From IMG/VR virus record IMGVR_UViG_3300025421_000004, positions 1 through 37,375 of that record: 37,375 bases of DNA, one strand, 5' to 3'. Position 1 is the first letter of the stretch. Every line of letters begins with the position of its first letter. Of the stretch, positions 5,765 to 14,394 are shown one piece after another. A program made the position numbers and the translations under genes. The notes under the pieces were generated by a model. It saw only the letters and a program-made list of their open reading frames with translations, was not told the origin of the DNA and searched no databases. This DNA is from a virus.

Positions 5765-7902
5765 TGCCGTCATTTGCACACGACGACGTTGTAGGCGCGG
5801 GTAAAGTAGCCGAAGCGGACGATAAAGAACGCATCTCGCAGATGCTCCATCGATTTGAGATGGCGCTGTCGGCTTACTCTGAGTCGCGTGACGACGAGGT
5901 CGATGACCTACGCTTTATGGCTGGCTCGCCAGACAATCAGTGGCAATGGCCTGCTGACGTGCTGGCGACCCGCGGGTCGGTGCAAGGACAAACGATCAAC
6001 GCTAGACCGTGTCTAACGGTCAACAAGCTGCCGCAGCACGTCCGTCTGGTGACGAACGAACAGCGACAGAATCGCCCAACGGGGCGGGTTATACCAGCCG
6101 ATGAGAACGCTGATCCGCTGGTCGCTGAAATATTCGACGGTATCGTGCGGCATATTGAGTATATGTCAGACGCTGACGTGGCCTATGACACCGCCTGCGA
6201 CAACCAGGTCATCTACGGTGAGGGCTACATACGGCTTTATACGGAGTATGTGGGCGAAAACTCGTTCGATCAAGACATTAAGATCGGACGCATCCGCAAC
6301 AGCTTTAGCGTCTATATGGACCCGACAATTCAAGACCCATGCGGCCAGGACGCCGAGTGGTGCTTTATTGTTGAGGATATAGAAAAGAAAGAATACGAGC
6401 GACTGTTTCCTGACGCAACGCCCATCTCGACGATGATGACGCAAGGCGTAGGTAACGAAGCCAAAGGCATGTGGATCAAGCAGGATACGATCCGCATTGC
6501 TGAGTATTTTTATAAAGAGCATAAAAAAGAAAAGCTGAATCTATACCCCGGCAATGTCACGGCGTTTAATAATTCGCCTGAAGACAAAATGCTGAAGATG
6601 CAGTTTGGCAAACCGCTGCGGTCACGCGAAGTAGATAGAACGCGTGTAAAATGGCTCAAAACAAACGGCTTTGAGGTGTTAGAAGAGCGCGACTGGGCGG
6701 GTAAATATATTCCTGTCATTCGCGTGATCGGCAATGAGTTTGAGGTCGAAGGATCTATTTTCATAAGCGGTCTAGTGCGTAATGCTAAAGACGCACAACG
6801 CATGTATAACTATTGGGTCAGCCAAGAAGCAGAAATGCTGGCACTGGCTCCAAAAGCTCCTTTTATTGGCTATGGCGGTCAATTTGAGGGCTATGAGATG
6901 AATTGGAAGACGGCCAATACAAACAATTGGCCGTATCTGGAGGTCAATCCAGATGTCACGGACGGAGCAGGAAATCCTCTCCCCTTACCGACTCGCTCTT
7001 CTCCACCAGAAGCTCAGATCGGGCTTATACAGGCTAAGAGCGGTGCGGGCGAGGACATCAAAGCGACCACGGGTCAGTATGATAGTTCAATTGGCGCGAC
7101 AAGCAACGAACGAACGGGTCGTGCTATTCTTGCGCGGGAGCGGCAAGGCGACACGTCTACTTACCACTACGTCGATAATCTTTCCCGCGCTGTCAAATAT
7201 GTCACAAGACAACTCGTAGATCTGATTCCTAAGATTTATGACACGCAGCGCGTGGCTCGAATTATTAAGCCAGATGGCGAAGTTGGGATGGCTAAAATCA
7301 ACCCACAACAGCCAGAAGCGATTCGGTCAATCAGAGACGTCAACGGTATTGAGATTGAAAAGATCTACAATCCAAACGTTGGCACATATGATGTGCAAGT
7401 CTCCAGCGGGCCTAGCTATATGACCCGCAAGCAGGAGGCTATGGACATGATGGGCCAGATCCTTCAGACCAATCCAGCGCTTTGGTCGGTTGCTGGCGAT
7501 CTATTTGTAGAGAATATGGATTGGCCTGGTTCGGCTGAAATGGCTAAACGCTTCCAGAAAATGCTTGATCCAAAGGTTCTTCAGAATACTGATGAGTCGC
7601 CAGAGGCGCAGATTATGCGTCAACAGATGAATGATATGGCAAATCAGATGGAACAGACGACTCAGATGATTCAGCAACTGCAAAATAGCTATGATATGCA
7701 GAAACTGAAGATTGACGAGCAAAACACGCAAATTAAGGCTTTTGACGCCGAAACAAAGCGTATTCAAGCTACTGCCGCTAACATGACACCGGAGCAAATT
7801 CAGGATATAGTGCTTGGAACCGTCGCTGCGGCTATGGACACAGGCGATATTGTGCGCGGGACGCAGGCTAGAAACCCCGAACAAGGTGAATTAGGCGTAT
7901 GA
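5764..7902 (+). CDS. Portal protein (P22-like)
   Basis: This 712-aa protein should form the dodecameric ring at the capsid vertex through which DNA enters and leaves. The length is close to the P22 portal (725 aa). It has typical portal features: an acidic helical start, a central conserved part with DKERISQMLHRFEMAL, QRQNRPTGRVIPAD and DNQVIYGEGYIRLY, and a long Gln/Met-rich coiled C-terminal helix (about residues 620-680), like the P22 portal barrel. It follows the terminase and precedes the head genes. The stop overlaps the next start as ATGA. Confidence 0.93.
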   Translation: MPSFAHDDVVGAGKVAEADDKERISQMLHRFEMALSAYSESRDDEVDDLRFMAGSPDNQWQWPADVLATRGSVQGQTINARPCLTVNKLPQHVRLVTNEQRQNRPTGRVIPADENADPLVAEIFDGIVRHIEYMSDADVAYDTACDNQVIYGEGYIRLYTEYVGENSFDQDIKIGRIRNSFSVYMDPTIQDPCGQDAEWCFIVEDIEKKEYERLFPDATPISTMMTQGVGNEAKGMWIKQDTIRIAEYFYKEHKKEKLNLYPGNVTAFNNSPEDKMLKMQFGKPLRSREVDRTRVKWLKTNGFEVLEERDWAGKYIPVIRVIGNEFEVEGSIFISGLVRNAKDAQRMYNYWVSQEAEMLALAPKAPFIGYGGQFEGYEMNWKTANTNNWPYLEVNPDVTDGAGNPLPLPTRSSPPEAQIGLIQAKSGAGEDIKATTGQYDSSIGATSNERTGRAILARERQGDTSTYHYVDNLSRAVKYVTRQLVDLIPKIYDTQRVARIIKPDGEVGMAKINPQQPEAIRSIRDVNGIEIEKIYNPNVGTYDVQVSSGPSYMTRKQEAMDMMGQILQTNPALWSVAGDLFVENMDWPGSAEMAKRFQKMLDPKVLQNTDESPEAQIMRQQMNDMANQMEQTTQMIQQLQNSYDMQKLKIDEQNTQIKAFDAETKRIQATAANMTPEQIQDIVLGTVAAAMDTGDIVRGTQARNPEQGELGV

Positions 7903-8261
7903 AAGCGGCGGATTTTGTAGGGCATTTGTTTTTAGCGCGAGATGTGACGCATAGCGTCCATCTGAACACACGGTCTTATGCTAAACATAAGGCATTGAAC
8001 AAGTTCTATGATAAGATTATTGACCGTGCCGATGATTTTGCGGAAGCCTATCAAGGTCGGCATGGGTTGATTGGCCCGATTTCGCTAATGTCTGCCAAAA
8101 AGACCACAAATGTGGTAGAGTTTTTGGAAGATTCGCTAAAAGACATCGAAGATAACCGTTTTAAGGTCTGTGACGAGTCGGATACAGCCCTTCAGAACAT
8201 CATAGACGAGATCGTAGGCTTGTATTTGTCTACTCTCTACAAGCTCAAATTCTTGGCGTGA
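7899..8261 (+). CDS. DUF5856-like helical protein (120 aa)
   Basis: The sequence FVGHLFLARDVTHSVHLNTR, then YAKHKALNKFYDKI, then AEAYQGRHGLIGP matches the uncharacterised phage family DUF5856, predicted to be a ferritin/Dps-like four-helix bundle. Conserved His, Glu and Asp residues (VHLNT, HKALNKFYD, FAEAYQGRHG) could bind metal, but this is unproven. It is coupled to the portal by an ATGA overlap, so it may be a virion or DNA-protection protein (inference). Confidence 0.78.
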   Translation: MKAADFVGHLFLARDVTHSVHLNTRSYAKHKALNKFYDKIIDRADDFAEAYQGRHGLIGPISLMSAKKTTNVVEFLEDSLKDIEDNRFKVCDESDTALQNIIDEIVGLYLSTLYKLKFLA

Positions 8262-8268
8262 GGTAACG

Positions 8269-8685
8269 ATGCCTACTGCAACGTATAATAAATACACAGC
8301 CGCTATTGCGCCTTTGTTAGAGGGTATCAATTCTGGCTCAGATTCATGGAAAATAGCGCTTGCGGCAACTGTTAACGCAGCGGATACGACATTTACGCCG
8401 GGCACGTCTGATCTTGCCACAGGTAATGGCTATACGGCTGGCGGTAATGCTGCGACAGTATCATCGCACGCTCAGACAAGTGGCACTTATAAGTTAGTGC
8501 TTGCAAGCCCTGCTACATGGACAGCTACAGGTGCTGGATTTACGTTTAGATACGCTATTATGTGGGATTCGACGACTAGCACGCCTGTTGCGTATTGGGA
8601 TTATGGCTCTAGTCAGACAGTCGCCGCCGGAGAAACAGTCACTGTAACGCTTGACGCTACAAATGGCGTGTTCCAGGCGACCTAA
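8269..8685 (+). CDS. Putative virion decoration protein (138 aa)
   Basis: GAGG precedes the ATG by a normal gap. The product resembles a common small virion protein of tailed phages: an early GSDSWKIALAAT, then NGYTAGG, then TFRYAIMWDSTT and WDYGSSQTVAAGETVTVTLD, with beta-strand spacing throughout. Such proteins are usually annotated as head, decoration or fibre-tip components, and their exact role is unknown. It opens a run of structural-type genes that separates portal from scaffold. Confidence 0.76.
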   Translation: MPTATYNKYTAAIAPLLEGINSGSDSWKIALAATVNAADTTFTPGTSDLATGNGYTAGGNAATVSSHAQTSGTYKLVLASPATWTATGAGFTFRYAIMWDSTTSTPVAYWDYGSSQTVAAGETVTVTLDATNGVFQAT

Positions 8686-8689
8686 TGAT

Positions 8690-9433
8690 ATGTCAGATAA
8701 CAGGCTACTTTTAACGGAAAGTGGCAATAACCTTACTACAGAATCTGGCAGTTACATAATTGCCGTTGTTGTATATCTTACGATAGCCAACAATGGCACT
8801 TATAGCATTACAGGCCAATCAGCTACATTATTAAAAACTAAATCAATATCAGCTAGTTACGGTTCTTATAACGTAACTGGTCAATCAATTAATTTTATTA
8901 AAGGCCGTGTTCTTACATCTAATTATGGGTCTTATGCCGTTACAGGCAAAACAGCGGTCATATTAAGAAGTAAATTAATAACGGCGAATAATGGCTCGTA
9001 TAGCATCACAGGACAAACCGCAAACATACTAAAAAGCAAGTTAATAACATCTAACTACGGGTCTTATGCTGTTGTAGGACAGTCAGCTACGCTTTTGCGA
9101 GGCAACTTAATTGTCGCGAATAATGGTTCTTACAATGTCACAGGAAAAACAGCGGTCATTTTAAAAAGTAAATTAATAACAGCAAATAATGGCTCGTATA
9201 CAATAACAGGATATTCTGTTAAAATATCAAAAGGTTATTATTTAGCTCCTATATACGGCGCGTATAGCTTGACAGGTTACACAACGAATATATCTTACGG
9301 GCGTAATCTTTTTGTGTTACAAGGCAGCTATTCAATTGTTGGCGCAAGTGCTAACATTACGTCGGGTTCGGCTATAAATACGAGTCAATATCTTGTTGAG
9401 CTTCGATCATTTACGGAGCGGAGGAGATTCTGA
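8690..9433 (+). CDS. Tandem-repeat fibre-like protein (247 aa)
   Basis: I chose ATG at 8690, just after the previous stop. After a short start with a doubled LLLTESGN/LTTESGS element and a hydrophobic stretch, residues 32-226 are nine tandem 22-aa repeats around a core GSYxVTGQxA followed by a basic hydrophobic segment and TAN. Such regular repeats suggest a beta-solenoid or stacked-strand stalk, as in phage fibres. The DNA looks more AT-rich than the surroundings, which may reflect separate origin. Role in adsorption or capsid decoration is inferred. Confidence 0.76.
   Translation: MSDNRLLLTESGNNLTTESGSYIIAVVVYLTIANNGTYSITGQSATLLKTKSISASYGSYNVTGQSINFIKGRVLTSNYGSYAVTGKTAVILRSKLITANNGSYSITGQTANILKSKLITSNYGSYAVVGQSATLLRGNLIVANNGSYNVTGKTAVILKSKLITANNGSYTITGYSVKISKGYYLAPIYGAYSLTGYTTNISYGRNLFVLQGSYSIVGASANITSGSAINTSQYLVELRSFTERRRF
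8783..9367 (+). repeat. Nine 66-bp tandem coding repeats
   Basis: The region encodes nine consecutive 22-residue units inside the gene at 8690. Units 3, 4 and 6 are closest to each other in protein and DNA (for example TTAATAACGGCGAATAATGG against TTAATAACAGCAAATAATGG). The last three are more divergent, as expected for repeats grown by duplication and then drift. Unit number may vary between related phages through recombination. Confidence 0.85.
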
Positions 9434-9742
9434 GTGGCTACAAACATTAAAGCTATTACCTCATGCTTGGGGTATCAGCAGATCACTTCTACCAGCTCTG
9501 CGGTAAATTTGACCGTTCCAACTAAAGACCCTGTTTCAGGGCTGAACGTAAAGGCTAATTTTGCGCTGATTACTCCTGAAACACAGGCTGTCAGATGGCG
9601 CGATGACGGAACAGCTCCTACGGCTACAGTAGGTATGCCTTTAGCCGCAGGCGTTACACTTCAATATGACGGGGATCTGTCCAAGATTCAATTTATTGCA
9701 CAGACTGCCGGTGCTATCGTCAACGTCAGCTATTACGTTTGA
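9434..9742 (+). CDS. Small virion-type protein (102 aa)
   Basis: GTG at 9434 lies directly after the previous stop. The product contains LITPETQAVRWRDDGTAPTA, VGMPLAAGVTLQYDGDLSKI and ends NVSYYV. From memory this layout (a VRWRDDGTxPT core and a final VxVxYY) is a frequent small protein near capsid or fibre genes of tailed phages, of unknown detailed role. It has no enzymatic motif. It lies between the repeat protein and a coiled-coil protein. Confidence 0.75.
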   Translation: MATNIKAITSCLGYQQITSTSSAVNLTVPTKDPVSGLNVKANFALITPETQAVRWRDDGTAPTATVGMPLAAGVTLQYDGDLSKIQFIAQTAGAIVNVSYYV

Positions 9743-9749
9743 GGCTGTT

Positions 9750-10232
9750 ATGAACATCTCTAATGACAATCCGTCAGTTGACTATGTTGACTACTTTACC
9801 AAACAGTTTCCTCAAGATCTCGCCAAAATGGCGGCGCTTAAAGATGAACTGGCGGTCCGCCAGGGTGCATTAAGCGCAGCTCAAGACGCTATTGCTGATC
9901 GTGAAAAAGCTAAGACTGAGTTAGCTGACGCACAAGCGCAGGCAGCGGATATTATAGCTTCCGCACAAGCTAAACAGGCTGATGCAGACAAGTTAAAAGC
10001 TGATTTGGACATTCGCGAGAAGGTTATTTCTCAGCGCGAGACTGCTTTTGAAGCTACATCACAAGCTCGAAATGCCGCTCTTAAAACGGCTGAAAATGCT
10101 GTTTCTCAGCGTGAAAATAGCGTTAGCGACCGCGAAGATGCTTTGGCTGATTTGGCGGCCAAACTTGCTAACGACCGCGCGGCTTTAGAAGCGCGCATCA
10201 AGGCTTTCCAAGATAAAGTATCATCCTTCTAA
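9750..10232 (+). CDS. Coiled-coil protein (160 aa), possibly structural
   Basis: ATG at 9750 follows GAGG. A longer frame from 9666 is discarded because it overlaps the preceding gene and has no ribosome site. After about 25 residues the protein is almost entirely heptad-like Ala/Glu/Lys/Asp helix, with repeated QREN/DREDALAD and DIREKVISQRE units. It could be a rod, chaperone or scaffold-like element. No specific family is recognised; location before a fibre gene suggests assembly (inference). Confidence 0.74.
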   Translation: MNISNDNPSVDYVDYFTKQFPQDLAKMAALKDELAVRQGALSAAQDAIADREKAKTELADAQAQAADIIASAQAKQADADKLKADLDIREKVISQRETAFEATSQARNAALKTAENAVSQRENSVSDREDALADLAAKLANDRAALEARIKAFQDKVSSF

Positions 10233-10243
10233 GGACTGATTAA

Positions 10244-11335
10244 ATGACCGATGTAAAGATCTCCGCGCTTCCGTCTGCCACGACTCCACTTACTGGCACG
10301 GAGATTCTTCCGATTGTTCAAGGTGGCACGACAGACCAAGTTTCCGTAGCTAATCTGACCGCAGGCCGCGCTGTCTCTGCCGCCAGCTTGACCCTGACCA
10401 CAACACCGCTTGGCGTTGCTTCTGGCGGCACTGGCCTCACCAGTTTAACGGCTGGATATATACCGTATGGGAATGGGACGAGTGCGTTTAGTTCATCATC
10501 AGGTTTGTATTTTGATGGATCAAATTTAGGTATCGGGACAACTTCACCAGTCAATAAACTTGAAATTCACAGTAACACCACAGCCGACTGTTCTTTATAT
10601 TTTAGCAATGATTACAGTGGAGCAGCATATGCTGCAAATATCAAGTTAAACGCTGCTAATACCTCTGGCGCAAACTATAATGGGTTATTTTGCCTTAGCA
10701 ATGGAACAGTGAACTGGCAGATATACGGAGCCGGATCGTCTAATACTATAGCATTTGCAACAGGTTCTTCTTCAACAGAACGTATGCGCATCGACAGCAG
10801 CGGCAACGTAGGTATTGGAACTCAGACCCCAGGTTCATATGGTAAATTAGCAATAATTGATGCGACGGCTGCTAGTATTGTTAATTCAACTTCTAGCACA
10901 AACGGATATTCTTTTGTTCAACTTCAGAATACAGGATCTGGAGGACGCTCATGGCAATTTGCAACAGGCGGTTCAGCTTCCATATATAACGGTGGCTTTG
11001 CTATATTTGACTACACAGCTCTTGCCACTCGTTTATTTGTAGATAGCAGCGGTAACGTATTAATTGGAACAACTGTAGCAGGAACCCTTCTTACAGTTAA
11101 TGGTGTTGGCACGCTATGCTCAGGAACAGCCACACCCGCTGGCGGTTCTACATCTGCGCGCCTTCTTTTTGGAACAACCGCTGGCTTTGGTATTTACTAT
11201 GGCTCCGGCGCACCAACTGTCTCAGCCGCTCAGGGGTCTATTTATCTTCGATCTGATGGCTCATCTACGTCTACACGAATGTATGTAAATACAACCGGTA
11301 GCACTACTTGGACAAACGTGACAACAGCCGCGTAA
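10244..11335 (+). CDS. Fibre or appendage protein (363 aa)
   Basis: AAGGA precedes the ATG. The N-terminal KISALPSATTPLTGTEILPI is a widely shared phage fibre start. It is followed by GVASGGTGLTSLTAGYIPYG and by two or three copies of the RMRIDSSGNVGIGT-type repeat seen in trimeric fibres and spikes. The C-terminus (GSIYLRSDGSSTSTRMYVNT and TTWTNVTTAA) is also a common fibre end. No chaperone or peptidase residues are evident. It is probably a capsid or tail appendage that contacts the host surface. Confidence 0.82.
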   Translation: MTDVKISALPSATTPLTGTEILPIVQGGTTDQVSVANLTAGRAVSAASLTLTTTPLGVASGGTGLTSLTAGYIPYGNGTSAFSSSSGLYFDGSNLGIGTTSPVNKLEIHSNTTADCSLYFSNDYSGAAYAANIKLNAANTSGANYNGLFCLSNGTVNWQIYGAGSSNTIAFATGSSSTERMRIDSSGNVGIGTQTPGSYGKLAIIDATAASIVNSTSSTNGYSFVQLQNTGSGGRSWQFATGGSASIYNGGFAIFDYTALATRLFVDSSGNVLIGTTVAGTLLTVNGVGTLCSGTATPAGGSTSARLLFGTTAGFGIYYGSGAPTVSAAQGSIYLRSDGSSTSTRMYVNTTGSTTWTNVTTAA

Positions 11336-11346
11336 GGATTAAATTA

Positions 11347-11679
11347 ATGGCAAATACATACACTTGGGTAATCAGCCAATTAGAGTGCTATCCACAGCAA
11401 GATAACCACACGGACGTAGTGTTCACAATTCACTGGCGTCGCCAAGCAACAGATGGAACACACATCGCAGATGTTTATGGCTCACAGGGCGTAACGCTCA
11501 ACCCTGACGAGCATTTTACGCCTTACTCTGATTTGTCGTTTAGCCAAGTTTGCGGATGGCTTGACAAGGCGATGGGAGCGGAAAAGATTGCGGCTATGGA
11601 CGCTGCACTTGACACGCAGATCGCTAATCAGATTAACCCGCCTGTTACAACACCCCCGCTGCCTTGGGCGGCAGAATAG
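11347..11679 (+). CDS. DUF7936-like small phage protein (110 aa)
   Basis: The start at 11347 gives MANTYTWVISQLECYPQQDN, a start typical of a small phage protein family with TYTWxIxxLxxYP and a WxxxxTD core (family name DUF7936 from memory). The C-terminal half has LSFSQVCGWLDKAMGAEKIA, then a Pro-rich end. Function unknown. It usually sits beside fibre genes, as here. The frame is open upstream to 11308, but that start lies within the fibre gene and lacks a ribosome site. Confidence 0.74.
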   Translation: MANTYTWVISQLECYPQQDNHTDVVFTIHWRRQATDGTHIADVYGSQGVTLNPDEHFTPYSDLSFSQVCGWLDKAMGAEKIAAMDAALDTQIANQINPPVTTPPLPWAAE

Positions 11680-11687
11680 GAGACTTA

Positions 11688-11843
11688 ATGTTCACGGTTG
11701 AAGAATTAAATAAACTTTTGCAAATGCTTGACTTGGCGACTAAAGCTGGCGGTTTGGCCGTAGCGAATGAAGCGCTACCTTTAGCAGTCAAGATTCAAGA
11801 AGTTGCTAAAGGTCTTGTTGACGTTAAATCGGAACAAGAATAG
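11688..11843 (+). CDS. Small helical hypothetical protein (51 aa)
   Basis: ATG at 11688 follows GGAG with good spacing, and the gene sits between the preceding small gene and the scaffold gene. The 51-aa product is helical and amphipathic (MFTVEELNKLLQMLDLATKA ... IQEVAKGLVDVKSEQE). No family recognised. Its good ribosome site and coding-like sequence support it. Confidence 0.66.
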   Translation: MFTVEELNKLLQMLDLATKAGGLAVANEALPLAVKIQEVAKGLVDVKSEQE

Positions 11844-11880
11844 AGTAATTTAACCGACTGGCCGGAAAGCTAGGTAAGAA

Positions 11881-12654
11881 ATGTCTGATGAAGAACAGGC
11901 TGTAGCGGAGATCAGCCCCGCGCCGGAACAGGAAGCCACGGCGGCACCTGAATCTGTTGAGACGACGCCGGAGGAACAATCGACGAAATCGTTCACTCAA
12001 GAAGAGTTGGACGCTATCGTTGGAAAACGCCTAGCAAGAGAACAGCGCAAATGGGAAAGAGAGCAGGCCCAACGGCTTGCGGAGCAACAGGCTAGACAGC
12101 CGGTCGCACCTCCACCTGCGCCAGATGATTTTGAGAACGCACAGGTCTATGCAGAAGCATTGGCCGAGCGTAAGGCTCAAGAGATGCTGGCACAACGTGA
12201 GGCCGCAAAGCAGCAGGCAGCTCTACTTGACGCTTATCACGACCGTGAGGAAGACGCTCGGTCTAAGTATGACGACTTTGAACAAGTCGCGTATAACCCG
12301 AATCTTCCTGTGACGGATGTGATGGCTCAAGCCATACAGGCTTCTGATATTGGCCCCGATGTGATTTATCACCTTGGGTCTAACCCAAAAGAAGCCCATC
12401 GGATTTCCAGATTGCCGCCTGTCTTGCAGGCACGGGAGATCGGTAAACTTGAGGCTAAGTTAGCTTCAGATCCGCCGGTCAAGAGAACTTCATCTGCCCC
12501 GGCCCCTATTGCTCCTGTTGCTCCGCGTTCGTCTGGTGGCCCGACATATGATACAACTGACCCTCGGTCGATGAAATCAATGTCTACATCTGAGTGGATT
12601 GAAGCGGATAGACAGAGGCAACTTAGGAAGCTGGAGGCTCAACGTCGCAGATAG
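11881..12654 (+). CDS. Capsid scaffolding protein
   Basis: This 257-aa acidic, charged and mostly coiled protein (EELDAIVGKRLAREQRKWER; a long Gln/Ala/Glu helix) lies directly before the coat gene, as scaffold genes do. P22 scaffold is 303 aa. It ends in a basic helical tail (IEADRQRQLRKLEAQRRR), matching the C-terminal coat-binding helix-turn-helix of P22-type scaffolds. It would nucleate procapsid assembly and leave or be degraded afterwards. No protease domain is seen. Confidence 0.88.
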   Translation: MSDEEQAVAEISPAPEQEATAAPESVETTPEEQSTKSFTQEELDAIVGKRLAREQRKWEREQAQRLAEQQARQPVAPPPAPDDFENAQVYAEALAERKAQEMLAQREAAKQQAALLDAYHDREEDARSKYDDFEQVAYNPNLPVTDVMAQAIQASDIGPDVIYHLGSNPKEAHRISRLPPVLQAREIGKLEAKLASDPPVKRTSSAPAPIAPVAPRSSGGPTYDTTDPRSMKSMSTSEWIEADRQRQLRKLEAQRRR

Positions 12655-12664
12655 GTGACATAAA

Positions 12665-13870
12665 ATGAGCAATTCACTTTTAACAATTGATATGATTACA
12701 AGAAAGGCTCTGGAAATTCTGGAGAATAATCTTGTAATCACTCGCACTGTCAACCGCCAGTATGACGATTCTTTCGCTGTCGAAGGCGCTAAGATCGGTT
12801 CAACCCTCCGCATCCGTCTTCCTGACCGCGCTTTGGTTACGGATGGCGCTGCGCTCCAGGTTCAGGACGACAACGAGCAATACACGACTTTGACTGTTTC
12901 TTCACAGAAACACATTGGCGTGAACTTTACGTCTGCCGAACTGACCATGCAGTTGGACGACTTTGCTGAACGCGTGCTTAAGCCACGTATTTCTCAGCTT
13001 GCTTCCAGCATCGACGCTGACGTCGCTAACGCTTATCAGCAGATCTATAACTCTGTTGGCACGCCGGGCACGACGCCTGCTACGTCGCTTGTTCTTCTTC
13101 AGGGCAACCAGAAGCTGAACGAGTTCGCTACGCCAATGTCTCAGCGTTATGTCGCCGTCAACCCAGCCGCTAACGCTGGTCTGATCGAAGGCATGAAAGG
13201 CTTGTTTAATCCAGTCGATACCATCAGCAAGCAGTTTAAAAACGGCTTGATGGGTGAAGGTATCCTTGGCTACGACGAGCTGAACATGACGCAGTCGATC
13301 CGTCAGTTCACGACTGGCTCACGCTCCGGCACGATCACGGTAACGACCACTGTTGCAACACAAGGTCAGTCCACGATCACGCTGACGGGCACAGGCAGTC
13401 AGACGCTTGCTGTTGGTGACGTGTTCACCATCGCTAACGTCTACGCTGTCAACCCACAGACGCGTGAATCGACCGGTTCGCTTCAGCAATTTGTTGTGAC
13501 GACGGCCAACACAGCATCTTCGGGAACTTACTCGAACGTAGCGATCTCTCCTGCGATCTATACGTCGTCAAACGCTCTCGCTACTGTTGACAGCTTCCCG
13601 CAGTCAGGTGCGACAGTTACGTTCCTCGGCGCTGCTTCGACGACGTATCCACAGAACCTTATCCATCACAAAGACGCGATCTCTTTCGCGACTGCCGATC
13701 TTCTCCTTCCACAGGGTGTAGATATGGCTTCGCGTCAGGTTCACAACGGCATTTCGTTGCGTATTGTTCGTCAATACGACATCAACAATGACCGTATGCC
13801 TTGCCGTATCGACGTGTTGTATGGCTACAGCGCGATCCGTCCAGTAATGGCTGCTCGTCTTTGGGGCTAA
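12665..13870 (+). CDS. Major capsid protein (P22-type coat)
   Basis: This 401-aa protein is the shell subunit. It shows the P22 coat pattern: N-terminal NSLLTIDMITRKALEILENN, then VNRQYDDSFA, GAKIGSTLRIRLPDR and QKHIGVNFTSAELTMQLDDF, a central beta-rich insertion (about residues 220-325) and a C-terminal GISLRIVRQYDINNDRMPCR. P22 coat is 430 aa. AGGTGA precedes the ATG. The gene is followed by a hairpin that probably sets its expression relative to later genes. Confidence 0.93.
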   Translation: MSNSLLTIDMITRKALEILENNLVITRTVNRQYDDSFAVEGAKIGSTLRIRLPDRALVTDGAALQVQDDNEQYTTLTVSSQKHIGVNFTSAELTMQLDDFAERVLKPRISQLASSIDADVANAYQQIYNSVGTPGTTPATSLVLLQGNQKLNEFATPMSQRYVAVNPAANAGLIEGMKGLFNPVDTISKQFKNGLMGEGILGYDELNMTQSIRQFTTGSRSGTITVTTTVATQGQSTITLTGTGSQTLAVGDVFTIANVYAVNPQTRESTGSLQQFVVTTANTASSGTYSNVAISPAIYTSSNALATVDSFPQSGATVTFLGAASTTYPQNLIHHKDAISFATADLLLPQGVDMASRQVHNGISLRIVRQYDINNDRMPCRIDVLYGYSAIRPVMAARLWG

Positions 13871-13874
13871 TGAG

Positions 13875-13900
13875 AGGGGGCGAAAGCCCCTTCTTTCTTC
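13875..13900 (+). terminator. Hairpin terminator or attenuator after the coat gene
   Basis: Stem AGGGGGC / GCCCCTT (13875-13881 and 13886-13892, one G-T pair) with a stable GAAA tetraloop is followed by the pyrimidine-rich TCTTTCTTC. The next gene has its own strong TTAGGAG ribosome site. The U-tract is interrupted, so partial termination that enriches coat mRNA is more likely than a full stop. Confidence 0.72.
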
Positions 13901-13920
13901 CATTTTAGGAGTTAAATCAC

Positions 13921-14352
13921 ATGGCACTTCCTTCAGTCGGTGGTGGCTATCAGTTAGGCGATGGCAACCTTAACGAAGTAACAATTGGCGACCAGGGCAC
14001 AGTTACAGCTCTGACAGGCGCGTCAAACACGCTTACCGCTGCACAGCTTACCGCTAACATCATCACGATCAACAGTGGCGGCGCTGGCGCTACGGCAATC
14101 ACGACGCCAACTGGCGCGCAGATCGACGCATTGCTGACAAACGCTAAGATCGGCAGCACGTTCGATGTGGCGCTTATCAATATCTCCACGACAGGTGGCG
14201 ATGTCGCTAACTTGGTTGCAGGCACAGGTATTACTTTTGTCGGCAACGTCTATCTTGCTGTTGGTAACGCTTCGGCGGCAGCGGCTAGTTCAGCACTTTT
14301 CCGCTTTGCGCGCACAGCATCAGCGGCTTGGTCTTGCTATCGCATCGGCTAA
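13921..14352 (+). CDS. Putative capsid decoration protein (143 aa)
   Basis: A strong TAGGAG ribosome site and flanking hairpins suggest high expression. The product is Ala/Thr/Gly/Ile-rich with beta-strand spacing (VTIGDQGTVTALTGASNTLT, ITINSGGAGATAI) and ends SSALFRFARTASAAWSCYRI. It lies directly after the coat gene, where decoration or head-stabilising proteins often lie. No sequence family is certain. Confidence 0.74.
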   Translation: MALPSVGGGYQLGDGNLNEVTIGDQGTVTALTGASNTLTAAQLTANIITINSGGAGATAITTPTGAQIDALLTNAKIGSTFDVALINISTTGGDVANLVAGTGITFVGNVYLAVGNASAAAASSALFRFARTASAAWSCYRIG

Positions 14353-14355
14353 TAG

Positions 14356-14383
14356 AGTGGGCGTCAGCCCATTCTTCTCTTTT
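14356..14383 (+). terminator. Hairpin terminator or attenuator
   Basis: Stem AGTGGGC / GCCCATT (14356-14362 and 14367-14373, with one G-T pair) and loop GTCA are followed by CTTCTCTTTT. It repeats the design of the hairpin after the coat gene and precedes another strong TTTAGGAG ribosome site, so it probably lowers read-through stepwise. Confidence 0.7.
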
Positions 14384-14394
14384 AGGAGATTAAA

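Noticed and set aside
13604-13927. Minus-strand frame across the coat gene end
   Set aside because: Opposite to a strong coat gene and includes its terminator; a shadow of the real frame.
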